Shown here piece by piece: positions 9,101-16,249 of a DNA stretch of 64,000 nucleotides. The DNA is from an uncultured Lachnospiraceae bacterium (GTDB taxonomy: Bacteria; Bacillota; Clostridia; Lachnospirales; Lachnospiraceae). The stretch spans positions 186,001 through 250,000 of the forward strand of contig CAJUHH010000002.1 of the NCBI GenBank assembly GCA_910585965.1. Direction: 5' to 3'. Numbering within the stretch: position 1 is the first letter of the stretch; each line of letters opens with the position of its first letter. Under the pieces are notes generated by a model. The model ran no database searches and was not told where the DNA came from. It was given only the letters and a program-made list of their open reading frames with translations. The translations under genes were made by a program, and so were the position numbers.

Positions 9101-9226
9101 GAGTATCGTATCATTCGCGAACAGTTTTCTTCCCTGTCAAACTGCCGTGGCCTAGATGTCAAATCCATGCCGGTGATCGGCTTGGAGGATTTCTGGGAGG
9201 AAGGAGAGGAAGAACGGGATGTGTGA
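6137..9226 (+). CDS. HD-domain / Hsp90-like (GHKL) ATPase fusion protein
   Basis: A 1029-residue cytoplasmic multidomain protein. Residues about 40-240 form an HD-type metal phosphohydrolase-like domain (His55, His59, His93-Asp94 in LAACLHDLGM, Asp217 in LRLADLLD). Residues about 335-600 form a GHKL/Hsp90-like ATPase: N-box RELLQNAIDA (Glu357, Asn361), G1 loop DDYGTGM (Asp401, Gly403, Gly405) and G2 loop SRFGIGFLS (445-453). The C-terminal 450 residues have no motif I recognise. It is not HtpG, which lacks an HD domain. Genes of this design occur in predicted nucleotide-dependent conflict or stress systems, so a sensor/chaperone role for the adjacent subtilase is inferred. The DNA of the last third is visibly more AT-rich than the first part. 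Confidence 0.85.
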   Translation: MAERSQGLESTALWRAYREKMSSDEERMAWVKKVYGEAVAYLSDVRQNFKNYTLHDGTHVKNVLDAMGGLLGDWIGKLAAGEMELLILAACLHDLGMVYTDEERESAFSREGVFREFLREYAPELLGCAPEEWPEEMRQWYLRTLHPFRVPEVLQNEGWVECMENWPVRAVPKRCVLAVCQAHGEEPKELRMNRELEYLAASDADPLFCALLLRLADLLDFDDTRAPRVLYSYAAYHEKSREEWKKHQSSAGFFYPPTPAREELPCKACCKDPAVEHAVRHFLDWVDEELYQCASLQRFCRAGWRQEFPFPRAVWRGEIESDGYVSGDFCLTMDQEQILHLLMGENLYDDRDVFVRELLQNAIDATLLRGEMDASFVPEDARIDCWEWSDREGDLWFRIDDYGTGMTLGMLQRYFLKVGNSYYMSQELKRDLRDHGQMEEFHGISRFGIGFLSCFLCGDLVEVSTLYFDPEKNRREEMPTGHARGTSYGIRLQVTGVKGYYTIRSQAQNHGIGGGLPRPDFFEEEGQGCMERHGYRGKPGTSIAIRLDPGKLGTLDLRETVRKYLCGARMPVYYNKKRVGRTYREAMKIAHDLAGERAYELPLKVKKKFDECFPVVRGNYPKLVQTVIPLDEEEPQVLPGFSGVLVKREVRFERKLYWNVGEKNCTVTGIFRYLDIEPQSKIECWLMERGIDQAEKMDSYIKVEQNDMKISGFTFGLDELEYEQLGSVWDFIFDNCYIDRNTCTYQGIVMDKRLSAYVGNGDGMVLLLEGKWKPTVKISRSEIVKLPLEILMAIRRILDQHGSVNNIDFLFKLADWNHISLREWRELQNSVVGQWMIQKQRDYAEKIRREYWEYEGTKEDKYNIPLLIFVRNAEHIMYKYAMAYLQDHYDMEINYENGQIITFHKKKEEKGEGKYDIFPPMMFCKAASSQSRKYICHAWHFFRRAITEDHPMIAWLLENAALLNRYFQRQFRQMVECLYQKDAWDIVQEYRIIREQFSSLSNCRGLDVKSMPVIGLEDFWEEGEEERDV

Positions 9227-9250
9227 GGAAAAACAGGAGGGAGGAGAATT

Positions 9251-9700
9251 ATGATTTACCTATGCATGGCAGCGGCGATTTTCATTGGCGATTTTTTCAT
9301 AAAAAACCATATGGAACATTCTCTGGCAGGCGGGGAGGAAAAAAGACGGCTGAACGGTCTGATCCGGCTCCGGCTTCATCATAACGAAGGGGCGGTTTTG
9401 AATGCGGGGCAGAAAAGAAGGTCCATGGTGGCGGCGCTGTCGGTATTTTTAACCATGATAGTGGCGGCGGCCTTTGTCCTGTCTTTGGGACAGGGAAATA
9501 AGATGCTGAAAACAGGCCTTTCCCTGCTGCTGGGAGGGGGATTCAGCAATACGTATGACAGGCTTAGAAGAAAATCTGTGGTGGATTATTTTAGCTTTGG
9601 CTTCGGCGGGAAACGGTTTTCACGGATTGTGTTTAATCTGTCGGATTTCGGGATTATCATCGGGGCGATGATGGCCGCGCTGGCGGGAAGTTCTTCCTAA
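9251..9700 (+). CDS. Signal peptidase II (LspA)-like membrane protein
   Basis: A 149-residue membrane protein resembling lipoprotein signal peptidase II, the aspartic protease that trims prolipoproteins. Visible LspA features are RLHHNEGAVLN at residues 41-51 (family form HNxGAA), SNTYDRL at 99-105 and FNLSDFG at 128-134; Asp103 and Asp132 match the catalytic pair. Four hydrophobic segments are present. The usual LDQxxK motif is altered to GDFFIKN. The gene begins 24 nt after the HD/Hsp90-like gene with its own GGGAGGAGAA site, so it is cotranscribed. It may be a dedicated paralogue rather than the housekeeping enzyme. Confidence 0.75.
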   Translation: MIYLCMAAAIFIGDFFIKNHMEHSLAGGEEKRRLNGLIRLRLHHNEGAVLNAGQKRRSMVAALSVFLTMIVAAAFVLSLGQGNKMLKTGLSLLLGGGFSNTYDRLRRKSVVDYFSFGFGGKRFSRIVFNLSDFGIIIGAMMAALAGSSS

Positions 9701-9731
9701 ACACTGCCCGTTTTTCTCGGCGTGATAGATG

Positions 9732-10166
9732 TTATCGGTTTTTCTTCCGCAGATCGGTGAGGGCAAAGCTCATGTCGAGAAGGGGGAGAATACGTTCCTT
9801 TTCCACCGTTCCGTCCAGAAGGACCGAGATCCAATGCCCTTTGTGCATATGATAGGCGGGAAGAAAACCGTTTTGTGTGCGCAGCGAGCCGTTCATGTCG
9901 GGATCGCATTTGACGTTCAAAATATCGACAATATCATCATCGGCGGCATGGATTGCAGCATCGATGCTGCTGGTGTCGTCGTCATCTCCGATAAGGCCGA
10001 GCCTGTTTCTTGGAACGTCCATGATAATGCCGTACCATTTGCGGTTGCTGGAATGGCGGAGGACGGCGCAGTTCGGCGAATCTTTCCACAGATATTCCGG
10101 TTCCGTGCCGTATTCGGCGAATGCATAGTCTAATATTTCCTGGCGCATGGATATATGGTCGTTCAT
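9732..10166 (-). CDS. MmcQ/YjbR family protein
   Basis: A 144-residue protein of the MmcQ/YjbR family, small cytoplasmic proteins with a CyaY-like fold whose function is poorly known; some are annotated as DNA-binding. Typical features are the central KWYGIIMDVPRNRLGL strand region and the C-terminal GFLPAYHMHKGHWISV segment. The start at 10166 is preferred over one 12 nt further upstream because GAGGGA lies 5 nt before it. It is transcribed convergently with the LspA-like gene and lies 76 nt downstream of the carbamate-kinase-like gene on the same strand. Confidence 0.8.
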   Translation of the reverse strand: MNDHISMRQEILDYAFAEYGTEPEYLWKDSPNCAVLRHSSNRKWYGIIMDVPRNRLGLIGDDDDTSSIDAAIHAADDDIVDILNVKCDPDMNGSLRTQNGFLPAYHMHKGHWISVLLDGTVEKERILPLLDMSFALTDLRKKNR

Positions 10167-10242
10167 GGTTTCCCTCATCTTTTCATTTTTCGTTTTTACT
10201 CATTTTTCTATGCAGAATCTGCCATCTGCATGGCAAAGAAGT

Positions 10243-11205
10243 TTATGAACGGATAATGGTTCCTGCGCTGCCTTTCAGTGCTTTTTTGACGCAGTCCAGA
10301 GAAGTGATCAGTACGCTGCCTTGCGGGCAGACGTTCAAATAAGCGATGGCGGCATCTATTTTTGGAAGCATGTCGCCTTCTCCGAATTGCTTTTCTTCCC
10401 GGTAAGCCATGGCTTCTGAGACGGTCAGGGAACGAAGCTCTTCCTGCCGGGCAGAACCAAAATTTTTGTAAACGCAGGGAACGCTGGTAAGGATGATCAG
10501 CTGGTCCGCTTTCAAGTCCCCTGCTAGTTTTCCGGCGATGGAATCTTTTTCGATAACGGCAGAAGCGCCTTTTAATGCATGTTTCTGCTCGATAACAGGA
10601 ATACCGCCGCCGCCGCATGCGATGACCACCTGGCCGGCATCGGCGAGGAGGCGGATCGCTTCGATTTCCACGATATCGATGGGCTTGGGGGCAGCGACCG
10701 CGCGGCGGAAGCCTTTGCCCGGCTCCTCTACCACGTAATTCCCCTTTTTGATTTCAATTTCCGCATCGTCCCCTGACATATAGCGCCCTATGATTTTCGT
10801 CGGCTCGTAAAACGCTTCGTCGTAGGGGTCCACCGTCACCTGGGTCAGGATGGTGCTGACAGTTCGGGAAATCCCCCGGCTTAAAAGTTCCGCGCGCAGG
10901 GAATTCTGGATATCATAGCCTACATACCCTTGGCTCATGGCAGAGCAGACGCACATAGGCGCCGGGGTATAATCGATATAGACGCGGCGCAGTTCGGTCA
11001 TAGCCTTGTGGATCATGCTTACCTGCGGGCCGTTGCTGTGGGTGATGGTAAGCTGGTAATCGGCTTCCACCAGGTCGGCAAGGGCTCTGGCGGTAATCTG
11101 TACAGCATCCCGCTGTTCCAATGTAGTATAGCCTAAGGCCTGGTGGCCGAGGGATACGACGACTCTTTTTTTCATATTATTATTGTTCTTGTCCTTATTG
11201 TTCAT
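10243..11205 (-). CDS. Carbamate kinase-like protein
   Basis: A 320-residue amino-acid-kinase-fold protein of the carbamate kinase family, which interconverts carbamoyl phosphate and ADP with carbamate and ATP. The THSNGPQVS motif near residue 60, the VIACGGGGIPVI glycine loop near 210-220 and the DMLPKIDAA motif near the end (family form GSMxPKxxA) are typical. The usual N-terminal GGNA is replaced by GHQA, as in a divergent subgroup, so the true substrate is less sure. The extra N-terminal stretch rich in Asn precedes the conserved MKKRVVV; the start at 11205 has a GGAG 9 nt upstream. No arginine deiminase genes are nearby. Confidence 0.82.
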   Translation of the reverse strand: MNNKDKNNNNMKKRVVVSLGHQALGYTTLEQRDAVQITARALADLVEADYQLTITHSNGPQVSMIHKAMTELRRVYIDYTPAPMCVCSAMSQGYVGYDIQNSLRAELLSRGISRTVSTILTQVTVDPYDEAFYEPTKIIGRYMSGDDAEIEIKKGNYVVEEPGKGFRRAVAAPKPIDIVEIEAIRLLADAGQVVIACGGGGIPVIEQKHALKGASAVIEKDSIAGKLAGDLKADQLIILTSVPCVYKNFGSARQEELRSLTVSEAMAYREEKQFGEGDMLPKIDAAIAYLNVCPQGSVLITSLDCVKKALKGSAGTIIRS

Positions 11206-11484
11206 AAATGATTACTCCATTTTTTTTAATTTCTTCCCCGACCAGGGAATTTAGCCGAAAAGAATTGCTTTTTTAATATTATAGTTTGCAAATATAGGAT
11301 GCAGGATTGTCTGAATCTGCAATGGCGTATATATATTTTGATGCATAATGTCACCTGTTGTTTTTTAAATATCAGTAAAACAGTGAAAAAGGAAACTTTC
11401 CTAATTCCTTTGCCTTTCATTCTAGCATATAAGCATGAAATTTTCTACTGATTTTCCCCAATGAGGCATAAATAAGTTGAGGAA

Positions 11485-11600
11485 AGCCAGCATGGCATAC
11501 ATGGCGAGCCGGGGGAAGGAAAATCCCCGCCCCGGCCAGGTCCGTTTCCCGGCTGCCGCCATTTTCCTTCCCCCGGCTCGCCATGTATGCCATGCTGGCT
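11485..11600. repeat. Perfect 40-bp inverted repeat with 36-nt GC-rich centre
   Basis: Bases 11485-11524 are the exact reverse complement of 11561-11600. The 36-nt centre is rich in C and G. The arms contain AGCCGGGGGAAGG and its complement. There is no T-run, so it is not an ordinary terminator, and the length and perfection exceed typical REP hairpins. It could be a short mobile palindromic element or an insulator between the two divergent promoters. Confidence 0.9.
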
Positions 11601-11638
11601 GCCCAAATTGACTTCTGCCAGGCATGGAAAATTTTATA

Positions 11639-11667
11639 TTGACATATTCTTCCCGCAGTGCTAATAT
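11639..11667 (+). promoter_or_regulatory. cysK promoter
   Basis: TTGACA at 11639-11644 and TAATAT at 11662-11667 are separated by 17 nt, a near-consensus housekeeping promoter about 60 nt before the cysK start. Confidence 0.75.
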
Positions 11668-11678
11668 TTAATTCATAA

Positions 11679-11703
11679 AATTCCTAGTGAATTACTATGA
11701 ATT
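11679..11703 (+). promoter_or_regulatory. Palindromic operator upstream of cysK (CymR/Rrf2-type candidate)
   Basis: A 25-bp imperfect palindrome with arms beginning AATTC and ending GAATT and an inner TAGT/ACTA pair lies just downstream of the -10 box, about 12 nt after it, a classic repressor position. Rrf2-family repressors such as CymR control cysteine synthase genes in Firmicutes, and an Rrf2 gene lies at 17628. The link is inferred. Confidence 0.6.
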
Positions 11704-11724
11704 AAGCGGAGGAGAGATGAAAAA

Positions 11725-12663
11725 ATGGCGAATATTAAAAAAAATGCGACGGAATTGATAGGAAAGACTCCTTTGATGGAAGTCCGTAATTTTTCCAGGG
11801 AAGAAGGGGCGGAGCAGGCGGTGATCCTGGCGAAGCTGGAATATTTGAACCCGGCAGGGAGCGTGAAAGACAGGGTGGCGCTGGCCATGATCGAGGATGT
11901 GGAAAAACAGGGTGTCTTGAAAAAGGGCGCTACGATTATCGAACCCACTTCCGGGAATACAGGAATCGGGCTGGCATCCGTGGCGGCGGCAAGAGGATAC
12001 CGAACGATTTTAACCTTGCCGGATACGATGAGCGTGGAGCGGAGAAATCTTTTGAAAGCCTATGGGGCAGAACTCGTCCTGACCGAGGGGGCGAAGGGAA
12101 TGACGGGGGCTATCGAGAAGGCGGAGGAATTGAAGAAGAGCATCCCCGGCGCGATGATCCTCGGGCAATTCGATAATCCGGCCAATCCGGCAGTTCACGC
12201 AGCATCCACAGGCCCGGAGCTGTGGGAGGATACGGACGGGAAAATAGATATTTTTGTGGCGGGAGTAGGGACGGGGGGGACGATCACCGGAGTAGGGGCG
12301 TTCTTAAAATTAAAAAATCCAGCTATCAAGATCGTGGCCGTAGAACCTGATTCATCCCCGGTTCTTTCCGGCGGGAAGCCGGGAGGGCATAAGATTCAGG
12401 GAATCGGGGCAGGATTCGTTCCTTCCGTGCTGAATACGAATATTTATGACGAGGTCATCAGGATAAAGAACGAGGATGCTTTTGCGGCGGGAAGAAAGCT
12501 GGCGGTGAAAGAAGGAATTCTTGTTGGTATTTCTTCCGGCGCGGCGCTGGCGGCGGCGGTGCAGCTGGCAAAAAGGGAGGAAAACGCCGGAAAGACGATT
12601 GTCGCTTTGCTGCCGGATTCCGGCGACCGGTATTTGTCTACAGAAATGTTTCATTCCGTATAG
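11725..12663 (+). CDS. cysK: Cysteine synthase A
   Basis: O-acetylserine sulfhydrylase, which makes cysteine from O-acetylserine and sulfide. The 312-residue PLP enzyme shows the lysine motif NPAGSVKDR (Lys48), the substrate loop PTSGNTGIGLA near 74-84 and the phosphate-binding GTGGTITG near 178-185. The ATG is preceded by GCGGAGGAGAG. It has its own promoter and operator and lies directly upstream of the methionine importer genes, from which it is separated by a second promoter. Confidence 0.96.
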   Translation: MANIKKNATELIGKTPLMEVRNFSREEGAEQAVILAKLEYLNPAGSVKDRVALAMIEDVEKQGVLKKGATIIEPTSGNTGIGLASVAAARGYRTILTLPDTMSVERRNLLKAYGAELVLTEGAKGMTGAIEKAEELKKSIPGAMILGQFDNPANPAVHAASTGPELWEDTDGKIDIFVAGVGTGGTITGVGAFLKLKNPAIKIVAVEPDSSPVLSGGKPGGHKIQGIGAGFVPSVLNTNIYDEVIRIKNEDAFAAGRKLAVKEGILVGISSGAALAAAVQLAKREENAGKTIVALLPDSGDRYLSTEMFHSV

Positions 12664-12712
12664 ATCATAGCAATTTAGCGTATAGAAAAGGCCTGGGGCA
12701 GGAAACATTGCC

Positions 12713-12741
12713 TTGCAGAAATTGTCAGTCTGTGATATGAT
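12713..12741 (+). promoter_or_regulatory. metNIQ promoter
   Basis: TTGCAG at 12713-12718 and TATGAT at 12736-12741 with a 17-nt spacer, about 35 nt before the metN start. No S-box or T-box leader fits in the short gap between cysK and metN. Confidence 0.65.
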
Positions 12742-12776
12742 ACGTAGCGCGAAGAGATTTTTTGGAAGGCGGAAGA

Positions 12777-13802
12777 ATGGGGATGGCGGCCATGGAGACG
12801 ATCATACAGATAAAAGATGTCAGCAAGACATTTGTGGGCAAAGAGAATACGGTAGAAGCGCTGAGAGGGATTGACCTGGATATCCATAAAGGGGAAATCT
12901 ATGGAATCATCGGCATGAGCGGCGCGGGAAAGAGTACGCTTGTGCGCTGCCTGAACTTTCTGGAAAAGCCGACAAAGGGAACGGTGCTGGTGGAAGGGAA
13001 AGACCTGTCAGCGTTAAAAGAGAAGGAACTGCGCCAGATGCGCACGCAGATCGCGATGATTTTCCAGCATTTTAACCTGCTGATGCAGCGCACCGTACTG
13101 GATAATATTTGTTTTCCGCTGGAAATTGTGGGGCAAAAGAAGAAGGAAGCCAGAGGCAGGGCGGAAGAACTGCTGAAGATCGTAGGGCTTTCGGAAAAAG
13201 CGAAAGCTTATCCGGCACAGCTTTCCGGCGGGCAGAAGCAGAGGGTGGCGATCGCCAGGGCGTTGGCGACTAATCCGAAAATCCTGCTTTGCGACGAAGC
13301 GACCAGCGCGTTAGACCCTACGACGACGAAGTCGATTCTGGCGCTTTTGAAAGAAATCAATGAAAGATATGGGATCACGATCGTCATTATTACGCATGAG
13401 ATGGCGGTGGTGCAGGAAATATGTACCCATGTGGCGATTATCGACGGAGGGAGCCTGGCCGAGACGGGTACGGTGGAGGAAGTGTTTGCAAGGCCGAAAA
13501 CTCCGGCAGCCAAGCGGCTGGTGTTCCAGAATGGCGGCAATTACCAGGAAATGAAAGGAAAACATTGCATCCGTATCGTGTTTAAGGAAAACTCATCTTT
13601 CGAACCTGTTATCGCTAATATGGTGCTGGAATGTAAGACACCGGCCAATATCCTGCTTGCGGACACGAAGGACATCGGAGGGGTGGCGCATGGCCAGATG
13701 ATTTTGCAGCTCCCGGAGGATGATATGGTGGCGGGCAAGATGATCAATTATTTAAAAGAGAGAAAGCTGGAAGTGGAGGAGCTGGATAATTATGTGGGAT
13801 AG
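12777..13802 (+). CDS. metN: Methionine ABC transporter ATP-binding protein
   Basis: ATPase of the methionine importer. The 341-residue protein has Walker A GMSGAGKST near residues 46-54, the signature LSGGQKQR and Walker B ILLCDEATSALD, then a C-terminal NIL domain (about residues 265-341) that binds methionine and inhibits transport when the cell is replete. The ATG at 12777 follows GGAAGGCGG; a TTG 15 nt upstream is in frame but lacks a better site. The end overlaps metI by 11 nt, showing coupling. Confidence 0.95.
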   Translation: MGMAAMETIIQIKDVSKTFVGKENTVEALRGIDLDIHKGEIYGIIGMSGAGKSTLVRCLNFLEKPTKGTVLVEGKDLSALKEKELRQMRTQIAMIFQHFNLLMQRTVLDNICFPLEIVGQKKKEARGRAEELLKIVGLSEKAKAYPAQLSGGQKQRVAIARALATNPKILLCDEATSALDPTTTKSILALLKEINERYGITIVIITHEMAVVQEICTHVAIIDGGSLAETGTVEEVFARPKTPAAKRLVFQNGGNYQEMKGKHCIRIVFKENSSFEPVIANMVLECKTPANILLADTKDIGGVAHGQMILQLPEDDMVAGKMINYLKERKLEVEELDNYVG

Positions 13803-14457
13803 CGCGACGATTGCCATGCTGGCGAAGGAAACAGGAACAACTTTATATATGACGCTGACATCGACGCTTTTTGCTTATGTGATCGGACTCCCGCTGGGGA
13901 TCCTGCTTGTGATCACAGCGCGGGACGGACTGAGGCCGATCCCGGTAGTTTATAAGATATTGGATGTGGTCGTCAATGTGACGAGATCGATCCCTTTCCT
14001 GATCTTGTTGATGCTTCTGATTCCGTTTACGAGGTTTGTGGTAGGAAAAAGTTACGGGGCTACGGCGACGATCGTGCCTCTTACGATAGCGGCTGCGCCT
14101 TTTATTGCAAGGCTGGTGGAATCCTCCCTTTTGGAGGTGGACCGGGGTGTAATCGAGGCAGCCCAGAGCATGGGGGCCGGAACAGGGACGATCGTATGGA
14201 AAGTTCTTCTGGCGGAGGCCAGGACTTCCCTGATCGTGGGGGCGACAATCGCTCTCGGGACGATATTGGGATATTCCGCGATGGCCGGGGCAGTAGGCGG
14301 CGGCGGGCTGGGAGATGTGGCGATCCGCTACGGATATTACCGTTATCAGGCAGATATCATGATTGTCACCGTAGTTCTGCTCATTATATTGGTACAGATC
14401 TTACAGCTGATCGGAACTCGGCTGTCGAAAAGGCTGGATAAGCGGATCACGAATTAG
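13792..14457 (+). CDS. metI: Methionine ABC transporter permease
   Basis: Inner-membrane subunit of the methionine importer, 221 residues with five or six hydrophobic segments. The cytoplasmic coupling loop EAAQSMGAGTGTIVWKVLLAEA near residues 122-143 is the EAA motif that contacts the ATPase. It overlaps the end of metN and precedes metQ by about 50 nt. Confidence 0.95.
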   Translation: MWDSATIAMLAKETGTTLYMTLTSTLFAYVIGLPLGILLVITARDGLRPIPVVYKILDVVVNVTRSIPFLILLMLLIPFTRFVVGKSYGATATIVPLTIAAAPFIARLVESSLLEVDRGVIEAAQSMGAGTGTIVWKVLLAEARTSLIVGATIALGTILGYSAMAGAVGGGGLGDVAIRYGYYRYQADIMIVTVVLLIILVQILQLIGTRLSKRLDKRITN

Positions 14458-14511
14458 CGGGATGAAAAGGGGAATCACATGTTTCTATTATTCAAGGAGG
14501 AGGATAAGATT

Positions 14512-15327
14512 ATGAAAAAAAGGATTATTTCAGCAGCAGTTGCGGCAGTTCTGGCAGCAGGAATATTTGCTGGCTGCGGCTCCAAGGGCGGAGACGGCGG
14601 AACGATTACGGTTGCCGCTACGGAAGTACCCCATTCGGAAATACTGGAGGCGGCAAAGCCGATTCTGGCAGAGAAAGGCTGGGATTTGCAGGTGACGGTA
14701 TTTAACGATTATGTACAGCCGAACGAGGTAGTGGAAGCGGGTGATTTTGACTGCAATTATTTTCAGCATACCCCGTATCTGGATCAGTTTAATGTGGAAA
14801 AGGGCACGCATCTTGTGAGCGTGGGCGAGATCCATTACGAGCCTCTGGGCATTTACGGAGGGACGGAATCGGATCTTGCGAATATTTCGGACGGGGCGAC
14901 AATAGCGGTTCCCAACGATACGACCAATGAAGCAAGGGCGCTTCTCCTTTTACAGGATAATGGCATCATTACCTTAAAAGAAGGAGCCGGGATGGAAGCT
15001 ACGAAAAATGATATTGCGGAAAATCCCCACAATGTGGAAATTATAGAGCTGGAAGCAGCACAGGTGGCGCGTGTAATCGATGAGACTTCTTTTGTCGTGC
15101 TGAACGGCAACTATGCGCTGCAGGCAGGCCTGAATGCCCAGACGGACGCACTGGCATATGAGACTTCGGATTCCGAGGCGGCGAAGACTTATGTGAATGT
15201 GATCGTTGTGAAGGAAGGAAATGAAGAAAACGCAGGGGTAAAGGCGCTGGTAGAGGTATTGAAATCGGACGAAATCAGCCAGTTTATCAACGATAAGTAT
15301 CAGGGTTCCGTAGTGCCGTTTCAATAA
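14512..15327 (+). CDS. metQ: Methionine-binding lipoprotein
   Basis: Substrate-binding lipoprotein of the methionine importer (NlpA family), 271 residues. A lipoprotein signal peptide with lipobox AGIFAGC ends near residue 22, where Cys is the acylated residue. The body begins ITVAATEVPHSEIL, typical of MetQ, and includes DFDCNYFQHTPYLDQF. The start at 14512 is used because AAGGAGGAGGA lies just upstream; a start 33 nt earlier would place a charged stretch ahead of the signal peptide. Confidence 0.95.
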   Translation: MKKRIISAAVAAVLAAGIFAGCGSKGGDGGTITVAATEVPHSEILEAAKPILAEKGWDLQVTVFNDYVQPNEVVEAGDFDCNYFQHTPYLDQFNVEKGTHLVSVGEIHYEPLGIYGGTESDLANISDGATIAVPNDTTNEARALLLLQDNGIITLKEGAGMEATKNDIAENPHNVEIIELEAAQVARVIDETSFVVLNGNYALQAGLNAQTDALAYETSDSEAAKTYVNVIVVKEGNEENAGVKALVEVLKSDEISQFINDKYQGSVVPFQ

Positions 15328-15411
15328 GCGGGATCTCTTTTAGAAGATACAGGGAGTGTGAGAGGGTGTGGCATGTTTTTGCAGCACCCTCATTTGAGTG
15401 AGGAGCAGCGA

Positions 15412-16227
15412 ATGAAATATATTTTTCTGGATATCGATGGAACGTTGTTTGACCATAAAAAATATGCTGTCCCGGAAAGCGCGCGCCGCGCGGTGGAACT
15501 GGCGCGCCGGGCGGGGCATAAGGTATTTATCTGTACCGGGCGTTCCTGCTGTCTGCTGGACCACGTGGAGGAAATCGCCGTTGACGGGGTCATTGCGGCT
15601 GCAGGGGCTTATGCAGAGACGGAAGGTAAGATCATTTATGAAAATAATATACCGGAGGAAGAATTGAAGCTGGTTCTTGGCTTTGGGAGGAGCAAAGGGG
15701 TTTCTTATATCCTGGAAGGGAAAGAAGGAATCTATATGCATTCCGAGATCAGGGATTATTATTTTGAAGGGGAAGGGAAACAAACTACCGGCCATGATTT
15801 TTTCCAGCAGAAAGCAGTGCATGGCATGGAGGCATACGACCCGGAACGGGAAGTGATCTACAAGTTCTGCCTTTACAGCCTGGAGGCGGAGGCTTTGCAG
15901 GAAGTGGAAAGGAAGTTTAAGGATAAATACCAGTTTGTCAGCAGTATGCCGGAAAGAGGACATATGCATTCCATAGAAGTTATTTCCGTAAAAAATAATA
16001 AGGCCGACGGAATCCGGAAGGTGCTGGAATATTATGGTGGCAGCATGGAAGACGCGGTCGCTGTGGGCGACAGCATGAACGATCTGGAAATGATCCGGGA
16101 ATGCGGCATAGGGATCGTGATGGGGAATGGAAATGAACGGTTGAAATCCTATGCGGATTATGTGACAGCCGATATCGATGCGGACGGCGTTTACCAGGCG
16201 CTGGCGCATTATCAATTACTTGGATGA
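15412..16227 (+). CDS. HAD-superfamily (Cof-type) hydrolase
   Basis: A 271-residue Cof-type HAD phosphatase. Motif I DIDGTLFD is at residues 6-13 with the nucleophile Asp6, motif II is CTGRS near 39, and motif IV GDSMNDLEMI is near 217. A type IIB cap lies between. Such enzymes dephosphorylate sugar phosphates or cofactors; the substrate is unknown. The ATG at 15412 follows AGGAG with 6-nt spacing and matches the usual N-terminus. The next gene starts 22 nt after it. Confidence 0.9.
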   Translation: MKYIFLDIDGTLFDHKKYAVPESARRAVELARRAGHKVFICTGRSCCLLDHVEEIAVDGVIAAAGAYAETEGKIIYENNIPEEELKLVLGFGRSKGVSYILEGKEGIYMHSEIRDYYFEGEGKQTTGHDFFQQKAVHGMEAYDPEREVIYKFCLYSLEAEALQEVERKFKDKYQFVSSMPERGHMHSIEVISVKNNKADGIRKVLEYYGGSMEDAVAVGDSMNDLEMIRECGIGIVMGNGNERLKSYADYVTADIDADGVYQALAHYQLLG

Positions 16228-16249
16228 AAAGAAAGGACAGGATATTGCA

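Larger units (their letters stand above)
11206..11724. other. Divergent intergenic region between carbamate kinase-like gene and cysK
   Basis: A 519-nt non-coding stretch that holds the upstream regions of two divergent genes. Its middle is occupied by a perfect 40-bp inverted repeat, and its right end by the cysK promoter and a palindromic operator, each listed separately. The left half (11206-11484) is AT-rich; a TATAAT-like box lies on the minus strand near 11277-11284, but I do not see a convincing partner box. Confidence 0.7.

Noticed and set aside
11422..11625. A 67-codon minus-strand frame over the palindrome
   Set aside because: It reads through both arms of the 40-bp inverted repeat and lacks a ribosome site; the palindrome explains the open frame.
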